This document shows, piece after piece, positions 1-10,900 of a stretch of 34,354 nucleotides of DNA. Source of the stretch: Streptomyces sp. SID5910. Its GTDB lineage: Bacteria; Actinomycetota; Actinomycetes; Streptomycetales; Streptomycetaceae. The position numbers and the translations under genes are program-made. The stretch covers positions 1 through 34,354 of the forward strand of contig NZ_WWHX01000555.1 in the NCBI RefSeq assembly GCF_009862125.1. The letters are read 5' to 3'. How positions within the stretch are numbered: the stretch's first letter is position 1; each line of letters starts with the position of its first letter. The notes under the pieces are model-generated. The model made no database searches. It saw only the letters and a program-made list of their open reading frames with translations, and had not been told where the DNA came from.

Positions 1-19
1 ACCGGCGTTCACGGGGCTC

Positions 20-475
20 TCAGGCGGTCTCGACCTGTGTGTGGTCGTGCAGGGCGATCGCCCGCTGCATCGCCTTGCGGGCGCGCGGGGTGTCGCGGGC
101 GTCCTGGTAGGCGACGGCGAGCCGGAACCAGCTCCGCCAGTCGTCCGGGGCGTCCTCCGTCTCGGCCTTGCGGCGGGCGAAGACCTCGTCGGCCGAGTCA
201 CGGTCGATGCGGCCGCTGGGGGTGCGCTTCAGCTCGTCGACGGGCAGTCCGCCCTCGGCGTCGAGTTCGGCGGCGAGCTGGTTGGCGCGGCGGACGAACT
301 GCGTGTTCTTCCACAGGAACCACAGGCCGATCACCGGCAGCACCAGCACCGCCACACCGAGCGTGACGGTGAGGAGGGTGCCGGCTTCGATGAGCATCAC
401 ACCGCGGCTGCCGACCAGGGCGAAGTAGAAGACCAGGACGGCGGCCGTGACGGCGTAGGAGATCTTGGCGCGCAT
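20..475 (-). CDS. Small membrane protein with two N-terminal helices and a TPR-like tail
   Basis: A 151-residue protein of unknown function. Two hydrophobic segments (about residues 8-24 and 31-55) form an N-terminal membrane hairpin. A charged linker follows, and the C-terminus (about 111-145) reads like a single tetratricopeptide helix pair, with the pattern WRSWFRLAVAYQDARDTPRA. The tail is probably cytoplasmic, but the topology is inferred. The ATG lies three bases after the dapB stop, so the gene is almost certainly translated from the same transcript as dapB. Nothing ties it directly to lysine or peptidoglycan synthesis beyond this position. The gene is complete, with its stop at the left edge of the window. 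Confidence 0.8.
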   Translation of the reverse strand: MRAKISYAVTAAVLVFYFALVGSRGVMLIEAGTLLTVTLGVAVLVLPVIGLWFLWKNTQFVRRANQLAAELDAEGGLPVDELKRTPSGRIDRDSADEVFARRKAETEDAPDDWRSWFRLAVAYQDARDTPRARKAMQRAIALHDHTQVETA

Positions 476-478
476 GGG

Positions 479-1267
<789 letters not shown>

Positions 1268-2647
1268 TTAGGCGACGGCGTCGTGCAGCCGGGACGCCTG
1301 CTTGTCCTTCAGCGGGCCGATGACCGACAGCGAGGGCCGCCGGCCCAGGACGTCGCGGGCGACGGCGCGGACGTCGTCCGGCGTGACCGAGGCTATCCGG
1401 GCCAGCATGTCGTCGACGGACATCTGCTCGCCCCAGCACAGTTCGCTCTTGCCGATACGGTTCATCAGCGCTCCGGTGTCCTCCAGGCCGAGGACCGTGG
1501 AGCCCCGCAGCTGGCCGATCGCGCGGTCGATCTCGTCGTCGGACAGGCCGTTCTCGGCGACGTGGTCGAGCTCGTCGCGGCAGATCTTCAGCACGTCGTG
1601 GACCTGGGAGGGCCGGCAGCCCGCGTACACGCCGAACAGGCCGCAGTCGGCGAAGCCCGAGGTGTACGAGTACACGCTGTAGGCCAGGCCGCGCTTCTCG
1701 CGGACCTCCTGGAACAGGCGCGAGGACATGCCGCCGCCGAGGGCGGTGTTGAGGACGCCCAGGGCCCAGCGACGCTCGTCGGTGCGGGCCAGGCCCGGCA
1801 TGCCGAGGATGACGTGGGCCTGCTCGGTCTTGCGGCCGATCAGCTCGACGCGGCCCGCGGTGCGCAGGGTGCGCCGGCCCTCGCGCGGGGCGATGGGCGC
1901 GGCCGCCTGGTCCTTGAAGGCGCCGGCCTTCTCGAAGGCGGCGCGGACCTGGCGTACGACCTTGTTGTGGTCGACGTTGCCGGCGGCGGCGACGACCAGG
2001 TGGGTCGGGTCGTAGTGCTTCTTGTAGAAGCGGCGGATGCGGTCGGCGGTGAGGGCGTTGACCGTGTCGACGGTGCCGAGGACGGGGCGGCCGAGGGCGT
2101 TGTCGCCGAACATGGTGTGCGCGAACAGGTCGTGCACGCAGTCGCCGGGGTCGTCCTCGGTCATCGCGATCTCTTCGAGGATGGCGCCGCGCTCGACGTC
2201 GACGTCCTCCTCGCGGATCAGGGAGCCGGTCAGCATGTCGCAGACCACGTCGATGGCGAGCGGCAGGTCGGTGTCGAGCACGCGCGCGTAGTAGCACGTG
2301 TACTCCTTGGCCGTGAACGCGTTCATCTCGCCGCCGACCGCGTCGACGGCGGAGGAGATGTCCAGGGCGGACCTGCGGTTCGTGCCCTTGAAGAGCAGGT
2401 GCTCCAGGTAGTGGGTGGCGCCGTTCAGCGCGGGCGTCTCGTCGCGGGAGCCGACGTGCGCCCAGATGCCGAAGGTCGCGGAGCGGACCGAGGGCAGCGT
2501 CTCGGTGACGATGCGCAGGCCGCCCGGGAGGGTGGTCTTGCGGACCGTGCCGATGCCGTTCTCGCCCTTGATCAGGGTTTGGGTACGGGCGACGGCCCGC
2601 GCCTCCGGAGAGGTGCGGGCCGTCGCCTTGTTGCCACGGGACGTCAC
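1268..2647 (-). CDS. M16 family (pitrilysin/processing-peptidase-like) zinc metallopeptidase
   Basis: A 459-residue M16B-type peptidase, the usual size for a single-chain bacterial member. The inverted zinc motif HYLEH is at residues 79-83 (H79, E82, H83), and E159 in ERGAILEEI lies 76 residues after H83, the classic spacing for the third metal ligand. The N-terminal half is therefore catalytic. The C-terminal half holds the paired second domain of the fold, with the conserved RGLAYSVYS block that helps bind substrate. The physiological substrate is unknown; no signal peptide is visible, so it probably acts in the cytoplasm. It starts at a GTG that overlaps the pnp stop (GTGA), showing translational coupling to PNPase. 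It is conserved at this place next to pnp in streptomycetes. Confidence 0.93.
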   Translation of the reverse strand: MTSRGNKATARTSPEARAVARTQTLIKGENGIGTVRKTTLPGGLRIVTETLPSVRSATFGIWAHVGSRDETPALNGATHYLEHLLFKGTNRRSALDISSAVDAVGGEMNAFTAKEYTCYYARVLDTDLPLAIDVVCDMLTGSLIREEDVDVERGAILEEIAMTEDDPGDCVHDLFAHTMFGDNALGRPVLGTVDTVNALTADRIRRFYKKHYDPTHLVVAAAGNVDHNKVVRQVRAAFEKAGAFKDQAAAPIAPREGRRTLRTAGRVELIGRKTEQAHVILGMPGLARTDERRWALGVLNTALGGGMSSRLFQEVREKRGLAYSVYSYTSGFADCGLFGVYAGCRPSQVHDVLKICRDELDHVAENGLSDDEIDRAIGQLRGSTVLGLEDTGALMNRIGKSELCWGEQMSVDDMLARIASVTPDDVRAVARDVLGRRPSLSVIGPLKDKQASRLHDAVA

Positions 2648-4863
2648 TGGTCGGCGTCGTCCTTCTTCGTCTCGTCGCCTTCCTCGCCCTCGATCACGGG
2701 GATCAGGGAGAGCTTGCCGCGGGAGTCGATCTCGGCGATCTCGACCTGGACCTTCTGGCCCACACCGAGGACGTCCTCGACGTTCTCCACGCGCTTGCCG
2801 CCGGCGAGCTTGCGGATCTGCGAGATGTGCAGCAGACCGTCCTTGCCGGGCAGCAGGGAGACGAACGCGCCGAAGGTGGTCGTCTTCACGACCGTGCCCA
2901 GGTAGCGCTCGCCGACCTCGGGCATCGTCGGGTTGGCGATGCCGTTGATCGTGGTGCGGGCGGCCTCGGCGGCCGGGCCGTCGGCGGCACCGATGTAGAT
3001 CGTGCCGTCGTCCTCGATCGTGATCTCGGCGCCCGTGTCCTCCTGGATCTGGTTGATCATCTTGCCCTTGGGGCCGATGACCTCACCGATCTTGTCGACG
3101 GGGATCTTCACGGTGATGATCCGCGGCGCGTTCGGGGACATCTCGTCCGGCGTGTCGATCGCTTCCATCATCACGTCGAGGATGTGGAGGCGGGCGTCAC
3201 GGGCCTGCTTGAGAGCGGCGGCCAGGACGGAGGCGGGGATGCCGTCCAGCTTGGTGTCGAGCTGGAGGGCGGTCACGAACTCCTTGGTGCCGGCGACCTT
3301 GAAGTCCATGTCGCCGAAGGCGTCCTCCGCACCGAGGATGTCGGTGAGGGCGACGTAGTGCGTCTCGCCGTTGATCTCCTGGGAGATCAGGCCCATGGCG
3401 ATACCGGCGACGGGGGCCTTCAGCGGCACACCGGCGTTCAGCAGCGACATGGTGGAGGCGCAGACCGAGCCCATCGACGTCGAGCCGTTGGAGCCGAGGG
3501 CCTCGGACACCTGGCGGATCGCGTAGGGGAACTCCTCGCGCGTCGGCAGCACCGGCACGATGGCGCGCTCGGCGAGGGCGCCGTGGCCGATCTCGCGGCG
3601 CTTCGGGGAGCCGACGCGGCCGGTCTCGCCGACGGAGTACGGCGGGAAGTTGTAGTTGTGCATGTAGCGCTTGCGGGTCACCGGGGAGAGGGTGTCCAGC
3701 TGCTGCTCCATGCGGAGCATGTTGAGGGTGGTGACGCCCAGGATCTGGGTCTCGCCACGCTCGAACAGGGCGGAGCCGTGCACGCGCGGGATGGCCTCGA
3801 CCTCGGCGGCCAGGGTGCGGATGTCGGTGACACCGCGGCCGTCGATGCGGGTCTTCTCCTTGATGACGCGCTCGCGGACCAGGGACTTGGTCAGCGCGCG
3901 GTACGCGGCGGAGATCTCCTTCTCGCGGCCCTCGAACTCCGGCAGGAGCTTCTCGGCGGCGAGCGCCTTGACGCGGTCCAGCTCGGCCTCGCGCTCCTGC
4001 TTGCCGGCGATGGTCAGCGCCTGGGCGAGCTCGGGGCGGACGGCGGCGGTCAGCGCCTCCAGCACGTCGTCCTGGTGGTCCAGGAAGATCGGGAACTCGC
4101 CGGTCGGCTTGGCGGCCTTCGCGGCGAGGTCGGCCTGGGCGCGGCACAGCACCTTGATGAAGGGCTTCGCGGCGTCGAGGCCGGCGGCGACGACCTCCTC
4201 GGTGGGCGCCTCGGCGCCGCCCTCGACCAGCTTGATGGTCTTCTCGGTGGCCTCGGCCTCGACCATCATGATCGCGACGTCGCCGTCCTCCAGGACGCGG
4301 CCCGCGACGACCATGTCGAAGACGGCGTCCTCGAGCTCGGTGTGCGTCGGGAAGGCCACCCACTGGCCGCGGATCAGCGCGACGCGGACGCCGCCGATCG
4401 GGCCGGAGAAGGGCAGGCCGGCCAGCTGCGTGGACGCGGAGGCGGCGTTGATCGCCACGACGTCGTACAGGTGGTCGGGGTTGAGCGCCATGATCGTGGC
4501 GACGACCTGGATCTCGTTGCGCAGGCCCTTCTTGAAGGACGGGCGCAGCGGGCGGTCGATCAGGCGGCAGGTGAGGACGGCGTCCTCGGAGGGGCGGCCC
4601 TCACGGCGGAAGAAGCTGCCGGGGATCTTGCCGGCGGCGTACATCCGCTCCTCGACGTCCACCGTGAGGGGGAAGAAGTCGAGCTGGTCCTTGGGGTTCT
4701 TGGAGGCGCTGGTGGCCGACAGCACCATGGTGTCGTCGTCCAGGTACGCCACGGCGGAGCCGGCGGCCTGCTTGGCCAGGCGGCCCGTCTCGAAGCGGAT
4801 GGTGCGGGTGCCGAAAGCGCCGTTGTCGATCACGGCTTCGGCGTAGTGGGTCTCGTTCTCCAC
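2644..4863 (-). CDS. pnp: Polynucleotide phosphorylase (PNPase; guanosine pentaphosphate synthetase in Streptomyces)
   Basis: A 739-residue trimeric exoribonuclease that degrades RNA 3'-5' by phosphorolysis and, in Streptomyces, also adds 3' tails. The family was first described there as guanosine pentaphosphate synthetase. Order of domains: RNase PH-like domain 1 (about 10-230), all-helical linker domain (about 250-330), RNase PH-like domain 2 (about 340-560, with the catalytic-face block [10 protein letters not shown] at 517-526), KH domain (GPKG loop at 597-600) and S1 domain (about 652-722), ending in an acidic tail. The start is GTG at 4861-4863 with GAGGAG eight bases upstream. Its stop overlaps the start of the M16 peptidase gene. 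The long leader behind rpsO holds at least two hairpins, matching the known post-transcriptional control of pnp in S. coelicolor. Confidence 0.97.
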   Translation of the reverse strand: MENETHYAEAVIDNGAFGTRTIRFETGRLAKQAAGSAVAYLDDDTMVLSATSASKNPKDQLDFFPLTVDVEERMYAAGKIPGSFFRREGRPSEDAVLTCRLIDRPLRPSFKKGLRNEIQVVATIMALNPDHLYDVVAINAASASTQLAGLPFSGPIGGVRVALIRGQWVAFPTHTELEDAVFDMVVAGRVLEDGDVAIMMVEAEATEKTIKLVEGGAEAPTEEVVAAGLDAAKPFIKVLCRAQADLAAKAAKPTGEFPIFLDHQDDVLEALTAAVRPELAQALTIAGKQEREAELDRVKALAAEKLLPEFEGREKEISAAYRALTKSLVRERVIKEKTRIDGRGVTDIRTLAAEVEAIPRVHGSALFERGETQILGVTTLNMLRMEQQLDTLSPVTRKRYMHNYNFPPYSVGETGRVGSPKRREIGHGALAERAIVPVLPTREEFPYAIRQVSEALGSNGSTSMGSVCASTMSLLNAGVPLKAPVAGIAMGLISQEINGETHYVALTDILGAEDAFGDMDFKVAGTKEFVTALQLDTKLDGIPASVLAAALKQARDARLHILDVMMEAIDTPDEMSPNAPRIITVKIPVDKIGEVIGPKGKMINQIQEDTGAEITIEDDGTIYIGAADGPAAEAARTTINGIANPTMPEVGERYLGTVVKTTTFGAFVSLLPGKDGLLHISQIRKLAGGKRVENVEDVLGVGQKVQVEIAEIDSRGKLSLIPVIEGEEGDETKKDDADQ

Positions 4864-4963
4864 TAGTGTTTTCTCCTCGTCTTCGTCCCTCCTCGCCCGT
4901 GTGGCGGGGGGACGGTGGCGGAGAAGCGCTCCGTCCGGTGCGGGCCGGTCTTCGATCGAAGCA

Positions 4964-4985
4964 CCCGGGATTTTCCTCTCCCGGG
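4964..4985 (-). promoter_or_regulatory. Hairpin in the pnp leader
   Basis: A perfect 7-bp inverted repeat (CCCGGGA / TCCCGGG) with an 8-base A-rich loop on the mRNA strand, about 100 bases upstream of the pnp GTG. It lies in the 328-base rpsO-pnp spacer and could be a processing site or stabilising hairpin in the pnp leader. The pairing is seen directly; the role is inferred. I found no convincing -10/-35 pair for a separate pnp promoter in this spacer, although one is reported for S. coelicolor. Confidence 0.45.
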
Positions 4986-5144
4986 GGCCACTACCGAGGA
5001 CCGGCGGCGGCGAGGCGCGCTTCTCCTCGTTTCGTTCGGTGCGCGTGGTGGGCGCCGCCTGTGCGGGTGCCCCTCACGCTGTGTCGTACGTCCTGCGTTG
5101 TGCTACCACACTACAAAGCGGCAGTGACACCTCGCACGTACAGC

Positions 5145-5180
5145 AAAGGGAGCGGCCCCCGAACGATGGGAACCGCTCCC
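5145..5180 (-). terminator. rpsO-pnp intergenic hairpin (attenuator / RNase III processing site)
   Basis: Eleven bases after the rpsO stop on the minus strand the sequence forms GGGAGCGG / CCGCTCCC with a 17-base loop, and the inner GGTTCCC and GGGGGCC parts can extend or rearrange the stem. Three U residues follow. It has the form of a weak intrinsic terminator. In S. coelicolor the rpsO-pnp spacer carries a hairpin that partly terminates and is cut by RNase III, and this is its evident counterpart. Confidence 0.75.
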
Positions 5181-5191
5181 TCCACGGCGTC

Positions 5192-5479
5192 CTAGCGGGC
5201 GCCCGCCGCACCGCGGCGGATGCCGAGGCGCTCGACCAGCGCACGGAAGCGCTGGATGTCCTTCTTGGCGAGGTACTGAAGCAGCCGGCGGCGCTGACCG
5301 ACGAGGATCAGCAGGCCACGGCGGGAGTGGTGGTCGTGCTTGTGCGTCTTGAGGTGCTCGGTCAGGTCGGAGATCCGACGGGACAGCAGAGCGACCTGGA
5401 CCTCGGGGGAGCCGGTGTCGCCCTCCTTGGTACCGAACTCGGAGATGATCTGCTTCTTGACGGCGGCGTCGAGCGACAC
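5192..5479 (-). CDS. rpsO: 30S ribosomal protein S15
   Basis: A 95-residue primary 16S rRNA-binding protein of the small subunit platform. The typical S15 core is present: [15 protein letters not shown], the loop [19 protein letters not shown] and the C-terminal [20 protein letters not shown]. The start is GTG at 5477-5479 ([10 protein letters not shown]), because AGAGGAG lies directly upstream and the length then matches other S15 proteins. The same frame is open further upstream, but that Pro/Arg-rich extension is not S15 sequence. It is first in the rpsO-pnp transcript; the roughly 300 bases before it hold the promoter and a possible autoregulatory leader. Confidence 0.97.
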   Translation of the reverse strand: MSLDAAVKKQIISEFGTKEGDTGSPEVQVALLSRRISDLTEHLKTHKHDHHSRRGLLILVGQRRRLLQYLAKKDIQRFRALVERLGIRRGAAGAR

Positions 5480-5540
5480 GCGTACTCCTCTTTGGACTGT
5501 GACTGGCCTTCGAGTGCCCCCGGTCTGCGTCTCGGGGGAT

Positions 5541-5557
5541 CTTCCGTGACTCGGAAG
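5541..5557 (-). promoter_or_regulatory. Hairpin in the rpsO leader
   Basis: A perfect 6-bp stem (CTTCCG / CGGAAG) with a 5-base loop lies about 62-78 bases before the rpsO GTG, beside further G/C-rich segments that can pair. S15 represses its own mRNA in several phyla through unrelated leader structures, so this leader is a plausible target. Only the stem is seen; the function is inferred. Confidence 0.3.
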
Positions 5558-5710
5558 GCGGGGATCCGCTGGGCGCGGCCTCCGGGGCACCTGGCTCCGG
5601 GGTCGCGTACACAAACGGCCGTCACACAGCGTACCAGCCTGCGCGGACGTCCCTGTCCGCGGCCTCGCCGGGCCCCTTCACCCGTGCCGGTACGGACATC
5701 GGCAAACCGC

Positions 5711-5739
5711 TGAGCTGGGAGAACCCCGGAGCATAGGCT
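5711..5739 (+). promoter_or_regulatory. Possible promoter of the BldB/DUF397-family gene
   Basis: TAGGCT at 5734-5739 is a good streptomycete vegetative -10 hexamer, 41 bases before the ATG. The hexamer 17 bases upstream (TGAGCT, 5711-5716) is a poor -35. Called on the -10 match and position only. Confidence 0.35.
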
Positions 5740-5780
5740 GGCCGCGCATCCGTTGGCACCGCAGGAAGGACCGAGCCCCG

Positions 5781-6077
5781 ATGGCCGACGCCGAGAACCC
5801 CGAGAACGCCGAACTGAAGGCGCGCAAGGAGCGGGAGAGGGACGAGCTGTACGCCCTCGACATCTCCGGCGTCGAGTGGCACAGCGCGCCCGGCACCGAG
5901 GAGCACGAGGAGCGGGTCGAGATCGCCTACCTTCCGGCCGGCGCCGTGGCCATGCGGTCGTCGCTCGACCCGGACACCGTGCTGCGGTACACGGAGGCGG
6001 AGTGGCGGGCGTTCGTCCTCGGCGCGCGGGACGGGGAGTTCGACCTGGAGCCGGCGCCGGGCAACGGCGCCGGCTGA
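5781..6077 (+). CDS. DUF397/BldB-family small protein, candidate developmental regulator
   Basis: A 98-residue acidic protein. Residues 1-24 form a very charged helix. The rest has the DUF397 signature: a Trp-containing first strand (VEWHSAPG), then VEIAYLPAGAVAMRSSLDPD, and the diagnostic block TEAEWRAFVLGARDGEFD at about 71-88. BldB of S. coelicolor, a small protein of about this length needed for aerial growth and antibiotic production, belongs to this family and is encoded in that species' ESX locus, so this may be its orthologue; I cannot confirm it without alignment. Most DUF397 genes sit beside an XRE-type (WhiJ-like) regulator, and none is present here. It stands alone between rpsO and eccD, convergent with eccD. 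The start is ATG with AAGGA ten bases upstream. Confidence 0.85.
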   Translation: MADAENPENAELKARKERERDELYALDISGVEWHSAPGTEEHEERVEIAYLPAGAVAMRSSLDPDTVLRYTEAEWRAFVLGARDGEFDLEPAPGNGAG

Positions 6078-6083
6078 GGCGGG

Positions 6084-6106
6084 CGGGGCGGCAGGTGCGC
6101 GCCCCG
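6084..6106. terminator. Bidirectional terminator-like hairpin between convergent genes
   Basis: A 7-bp G/C-only stem (CGGGGCG / CGCCCCG) with a 9-base loop lies in the 51-base gap between the BldB-like gene and eccD, whose ends face each other. There is no U tract, which is usual for streptomycete terminators. Confidence 0.5.
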
Positions 6107-6128
6107 TTCCTCCGGGCACTTCGGGTGG

Positions 6129-7646
6129 TCAGTCGCTCGTCATCGAGCGCGCCGAGGCGTAGACGTCGAAGACCGCCAGCGCGAGGGGGATCAGGGTCAG
6201 CAGGACGAAGGCCTCCGCGATCTCCGTGAACCGGCCCCAGAAGGGCGTGACCCCGCGCCGGGAGGTGATCAGGCCGATGGCCGTGACCAGGACGACCGCC
6301 GCGGCGACGGCCGCCGCGAGCCACACGCTGCGGATGTCGAGGGCGGCGGTGTCGCCCTGGAGCGCGTCACGCCAGTAGGCCACCGGCGGATTCATCGCGA
6401 GCCCGAGCCCCAGGAAGACGAGCGCGCCGAGTCCGGCGGCCAGCGTCGCGGCGACCTGCGCGGTGTAGCGGAACAGGTGGGCGCGCATCAGCATCGCGAT
6501 GCCGGTGGCCAGGGCGAGGAGCTGGGCCCACACATCGGCGGAGAAGCTGAGGACGATCGCCGCGCCGACCGCGAGGAGCGCGCAGCCGCCGACCAGCCCC
6601 GCGAGGAGTTCGTGGCCGCGGCGGGCCTGCGCGGCGACGCGTTCGGCGTCGACGGGCTCCGGGGAGACCGTCTCGTCCGTCGTGTAGGAACCGCGCGAGC
6701 CGTTGGGCAGCTCGAAGCCGATGGGCAGCCGGGCGAAGCGCATGGACAGACCGGGCAGGAAGGCCAGGGCGCACACCGACAGGGGGGCGCAGATCGCGGC
6801 GGTCTCCATGGGCTTCAGGTGCGTCAGCATCGCGATGAAGGTCGTGAGCAGACCGATCGTGGCGGAGAAGACGAACGCCACGAAGGGGCTGTCGCCGCCC
6901 GGGGACACGAGCGTCAGCACGACGGAGGCGATGAGGACCGCCGCGCAGGCGAGCAGGAACTGGAGCCGTCCGATGCCCTCGCCGCCGGCGAGCGGCAGCA
7001 GTCCCGAGCCCGCCACGGCGATGTTCGGGAGGGCGCCGAGCCCCAGGGCGACCGCGGAGCCGCGGTCGTCGTACACCCGGGCGCGGACACACGCGAAGGT
7101 GACCAGCAGGACACCGGTGACGGCGGCGATGATCCCCTGGAGGCTGTGCATGTCGTGGCGGACCTGGGAACTCCACGCCACGAAGGCGAGCAGCACCGGC
7201 AGGACGCCCGCGCCGATCAGGCCGGCGGTGCGCGTGAGTTCGCCGTCCCACAGGGTGCGGTCGCGGGTGACGGCCGAGGCGACCGCCTCCGAGACGTCGT
7301 CGATGACGGCGGGGGGCAGCGACTCGGCGAAGGGCCGCAGCGTGAGCAGTTCGCCGTCCAGGATGCGCTGGGCCGCGAAGGACCGGGCGCTGTCGAGGAC
7401 GGTGCCGTCACGGCGCACGAGGTGGTAGCCGACCGGTGCGCCCTCGGCGGGGCTCTGCTGGGAGAACCTGAGGATCTCCGGGTAGAGGTCGGCGACGGGT
7501 ACGTCGTCGGGCAGTGCCACGTCGATGCGGCTGTCGGGAGCCACGATGGTGACCCGGCAGAAGCCGAGTCCCGTACCTGACCCCGCTGGGACTGTGCTGC
7601 CCGGTCCGCCGGCCGCGCCGGCCGGCGCGGAGGCCGTCATGCTCAC
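6129..7646 (-). CDS. eccD: Type VII secretion integral membrane protein EccD
   Basis: A 505-residue multi-spanning protein of the ESX membrane complex. The N-terminus (about residues 28-105) is the cytoplasmic YukD/ubiquitin-like domain, recognisable from CRVTIVAPDSRIDVALPDDV and the later YHLVRRDG block. It is followed by about eleven hydrophobic helices from about residue 128 to the C-terminus, as in mycobacterial EccD, where dimers line the central pore. The start is GTG (GTGAGCATG) with GAGGGGG upstream; ATG two codons later is a less likely alternative. It is divergent from eccC across a 313-base region that contains five imperfect direct repeats close to this start. Regulation through those repeats is possible but unproven. 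Confidence 0.93.
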   Translation of the reverse strand: MSMTASAPAGAAGGPGSTVPAGSGTGLGFCRVTIVAPDSRIDVALPDDVPVADLYPEILRFSQQSPAEGAPVGYHLVRRDGTVLDSARSFAAQRILDGELLTLRPFAESLPPAVIDDVSEAVASAVTRDRTLWDGELTRTAGLIGAGVLPVLLAFVAWSSQVRHDMHSLQGIIAAVTGVLLVTFACVRARVYDDRGSAVALGLGALPNIAVAGSGLLPLAGGEGIGRLQFLLACAAVLIASVVLTLVSPGGDSPFVAFVFSATIGLLTTFIAMLTHLKPMETAAICAPLSVCALAFLPGLSMRFARLPIGFELPNGSRGSYTTDETVSPEPVDAERVAAQARRGHELLAGLVGGCALLAVGAAIVLSFSADVWAQLLALATGIAMLMRAHLFRYTAQVAATLAAGLGALVFLGLGLAMNPPVAYWRDALQGDTAALDIRSVWLAAAVAAAVVLVTAIGLITSRRGVTPFWGRFTEIAEAFVLLTLIPLALAVFDVYASARSMTSD

Positions 7647-7660
7647 CTGCTGTTCCCCCT

Positions 7661-7737
7661 CGTCGGTAATACAGGCTGTCGTAATGCGGGCTGTCGGTCA
7701 TACGGATGTCGGCCGTACGGACTGTCGGTCGTGCGGG
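7661..7737 (-). repeat. Five imperfect 15-16 bp direct repeats upstream of eccD
   Basis: Units begin at 7661, 7676, 7691, 7707 and 7722, with lengths 15, 15, 16, 15 and 16. The approximate plus-strand consensus is CTGTCGGTCGTACGGG. The array ends 14 bases upstream of the eccD start codon region, so it is either in the eccD leader RNA or overlaps its promoter. A spacing of about one and a half helical turns puts successive units on opposite DNA faces. Confidence 0.7.
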
Positions 7738-7825
7738 CTGGGCGCGGTAGCGTTGCGCCTCGCCCCCGGTGGCCATCGTGTCCGGCCGTTGCGCGCCGCC
7801 GCGATCCCCGGCCGATTCGCAACTG

Positions 7826-7853
7826 TTCACACGTCTCACGGGCACCCTATCGT
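7826..7853 (+). promoter_or_regulatory. Possible eccC promoter
   Basis: TTCACA (7826-7831) and TATCGT (7848-7853) are separated by 16 bases, about 107 bases before the eccC GTG. It is a modest match to the vegetative consensus and the best pair I can see on this strand of the eccD-eccC spacer. Confidence 0.25.
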
Positions 7854-7959
7854 CCGCCGTTGTCAGCGGCAGTCAGTAGGATCGCCCTTCGCGATCGACG
7901 TGCGCCGGACACGGGGCGGCGGGCGGAACGGATCAGCCGGGCAAGGGAATTGGTGCGAA

Positions 7960-10900
7960 GTGAGCCACATCGTCGTCAAGCGCCCACCACGGGCACTGCC
8001 GAAGGACGTGCCCACGCAGGAAGTCGTGCTACAGGCACCGCCCGAGCTCCCTCGCGGGCAGCAGGAAGGCGCCCTGATGCAACTCCTGCCCATGCTCGGC
8101 ATGGGCGGGTCCGTGGTCTTCTTCTTCAACCCGCAGGCCCAGCCGTTCATGAAGATCATGGGCATGGTGATGGTGGCGTCGACGATCGCGATGGGCATCG
8201 CGATGCTGGTCCGCTACCGCCGGGGCAACCAGGGGCAGATGGCCGACATGCGCCGGGACTACCTGCGCTATCTGTCCCAGGCCCGCAAGTGCGCCCAGAC
8301 GACCGCGCTGGTCCAGCGCGACGCCCAGTACTACCTGCATCCTTCACCGGAGCAACTGTGGGCGCTGGTCGCCGAGGGCAGCCGGGTGTGGGAGCGGCGC
8401 TCCGGTGACGAGGACTTCGGACAGGTGCGGGTGGGCCTCGGTCCGCAGGCTCTGGCCACTCCCCTGGTCCCGCCGGAGACGGCCCCCGTCGACCAGTTGG
8501 AGCCGCTGACCACGGGCGCCATGCAGCGCTTCCTGGCCACGCACAGCACCCTCGACGACCTGCCGATGGCGATCTCGCTGCGCGCCTTCTACCACGTGAC
8601 GGTCAGCGGCGAACCGGGCACCGTGCGCGCCACCGCCCGCGCCGTCACGGCCTCGCTCGCCTCGCTGCACTCCCCCGACGACCTGGTCGTCGCCATCGCC
8701 ACCGGCCGGGGGTCCACCGGGGAGTGGGAGTGGGCCAAGTGGCTGCCCCACGTGCAGTCCCGGGGCGCCGCGGACGGCGCGGGCAGCACCCGCCTGATCA
8801 CGACCGACCCGATGGAGCTGGAGGACCTGCTCACCGACCGGCTCCAGGGGCGTCCCCGCTTCCACCCGGACGGTCAGCCCGTGCCCGACCAGCCGCATCT
8901 GGTCGTCGTGCTCGACGGGGTCTCGCTGCCGCCGACGTCGCTGCTGGCGAGCCCGGAGGGCATGCAGGGCGTCACGGTGCTGGAGGTCGTGCCCGGAAGC
9001 CTCACCAGCGGGCGCGGCGACCTCTCGATCGTCGTTCACCCCAAGGAGCTGAGCCTGGAGTCGGCCCACGGCATGGTCTACGAGGGCACGCCCGACGGCC
9101 TGTCGTACGAGGCCGCCGAGGCCCTGGCGCGGCAGCTCGCGCCGCTGCGCATGGCGTCGGGCGGGGACGACGACGAACCGCTCCTCGCCAACCTGGAGTT
9201 CACCGACCTGCTGAACCTGGGCGACGCGGCCTCCGTGGACACGCGGCGCACCTGGCGGCCCCGTTCGCAGTCGGAGCGGCTGCGGGTGCCGATCGGTGTC
9301 GGCGAGGACGGCCGGCCGGTGATGCTCGACCTGAAGGAGGCGGCGCAGGAGGGCATGGGCCCGCACGGCCTGTGCGTCGGCGCGACCGGTTCCGGCAAGT
9401 CCGAGCTGCTGCGCACGCTGGTGCTCGGCCTCGCCGTCACCCACTCCTCCGAGACCCTCAACTTCGTGCTGGCGGACTTCAAGGGCGGTGCCACCTTCGC
9501 GGGGATGGCGCAGATGCCCCACGTCGCGGCCGTCATCACCAACCTCGCGGACGACCTGACGCTCGTCGACCGGATGGGCGACTCGATCCGCGGTGAGCTC
9601 AACCGCCGCCAGGAGATGCTCCGCGACGCGGGCAACTACGCCAACATCCACGCGTACGAGAAGGCCCGCGCCGCCGGTGCCGCGCTGCAACCGATCCCGT
9701 CCCTCGTGCTGGTGATCGACGAGTTCAGCGAACTCCTCACGGCCAAGCCGGACTTCATCGAGATGTTCGTGCAGATCGGCCGCATCGGCCGTTCGCTGGG
9801 TGTGCACCTGCTGCTCGCCTCGCAGCGCCTGGAGGAGGGCCGCCTGCGCGGACTGGAGACCTATCTGTCGTACCGGATCGGTCTGCGTACCTTCTCGGCG
9901 GCCGAGTCGCGGGCCGCGCTCGGCGTCCCGGACGCCTACGAGCTGCCGAACGTGCCCGGCTCCGGCTTCCTGAAGTTCGGCACGGACGAGATGGTGCGCT
10001 TCAAGGCCGCGTACGTGTCGGGCGTGTACCGCACGAGCGCCCAGCAGACGGCGTCCTACGGGGGCCCGCGCCCGGTCGACCGCCGGCCCGTGCTGTTCAC
10101 GGCCGCGCAGGTCCCGGTGCAGTACCTGGCGGTGCCCGCGCAGCGCGAGGAGACGCGGGAGGAGACGGACGAGGCGCTCGCCGACACGGTCCTCGACGTC
10201 ATCGTGCGGCGCCTGGAGGCGCAGGGGCCGGCCGCCCACCAGGTGTGGCTGCCGCCGCTGGACAGCCCGCCGTCGCTCGACACGCTGCTGCCGGGTCTCG
10301 CGGAGGTGCCGGGCCGCGGCCTGACGCAGCCCGGTTATGAGGGCGCGGGCCGGCTGGTGGTGCCCGTGGGTCTCGTCGACAAGCCGTACGAGCAGCGCCG
10401 CGACCCGCTGTGGGTGGACTTCGGCGGCGCGGCCGGCCACATGCAGATCCTCGGCGGCCCGCAGTCCGGCAAGTCGACGCTGCTCCGCTCGATCATCGCG
10501 TCCTTCGGTCTCACCCACACCCCGCACGAGGTGCAGTTCTACGGTCTGGACTTCGGCGGTGGCGGTCTGTCGGCCCTGACGGGTCTGCCGCACGTGGGCG
10601 GTATGGCCTCGCGCCTCGACCCCGAGCAGGTGCGGCGCACGGCGGCCGAGGTGTACGGCGTCATGACCCGCCGCGAGGAGTACTTCCGCTCCGCCGGCAT
10701 CTCCTCGATCGCGGAGTTCCGCAGCCGCCGCGCGCGGGGCGACATCTCCGTGACCGACCAGCCGTGGGGCGACGTCTTCCTGGTCATCGACGGCTGGGGC
10801 AACTTCCGCACGGACTACGAGGCCCTGGAGCCGTACGTCCTGGACATCGCGGCGCGCGGTCTCGGCTACGGCATCCACCTGATCCTGACGGCGGGCCGGT

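Noticed and set aside
2827-4866. 679-codon plus-strand frame over pnp
   Set aside because: GC shadow of PNPase; composition is Gly/Leu/Val/Asp repetitive and it covers no known domain.
4864-5191. Separate pnp promoter in the rpsO-pnp spacer
   Set aside because: One is reported in S. coelicolor, but no hexamer pair with proper spacing could be picked here with confidence.
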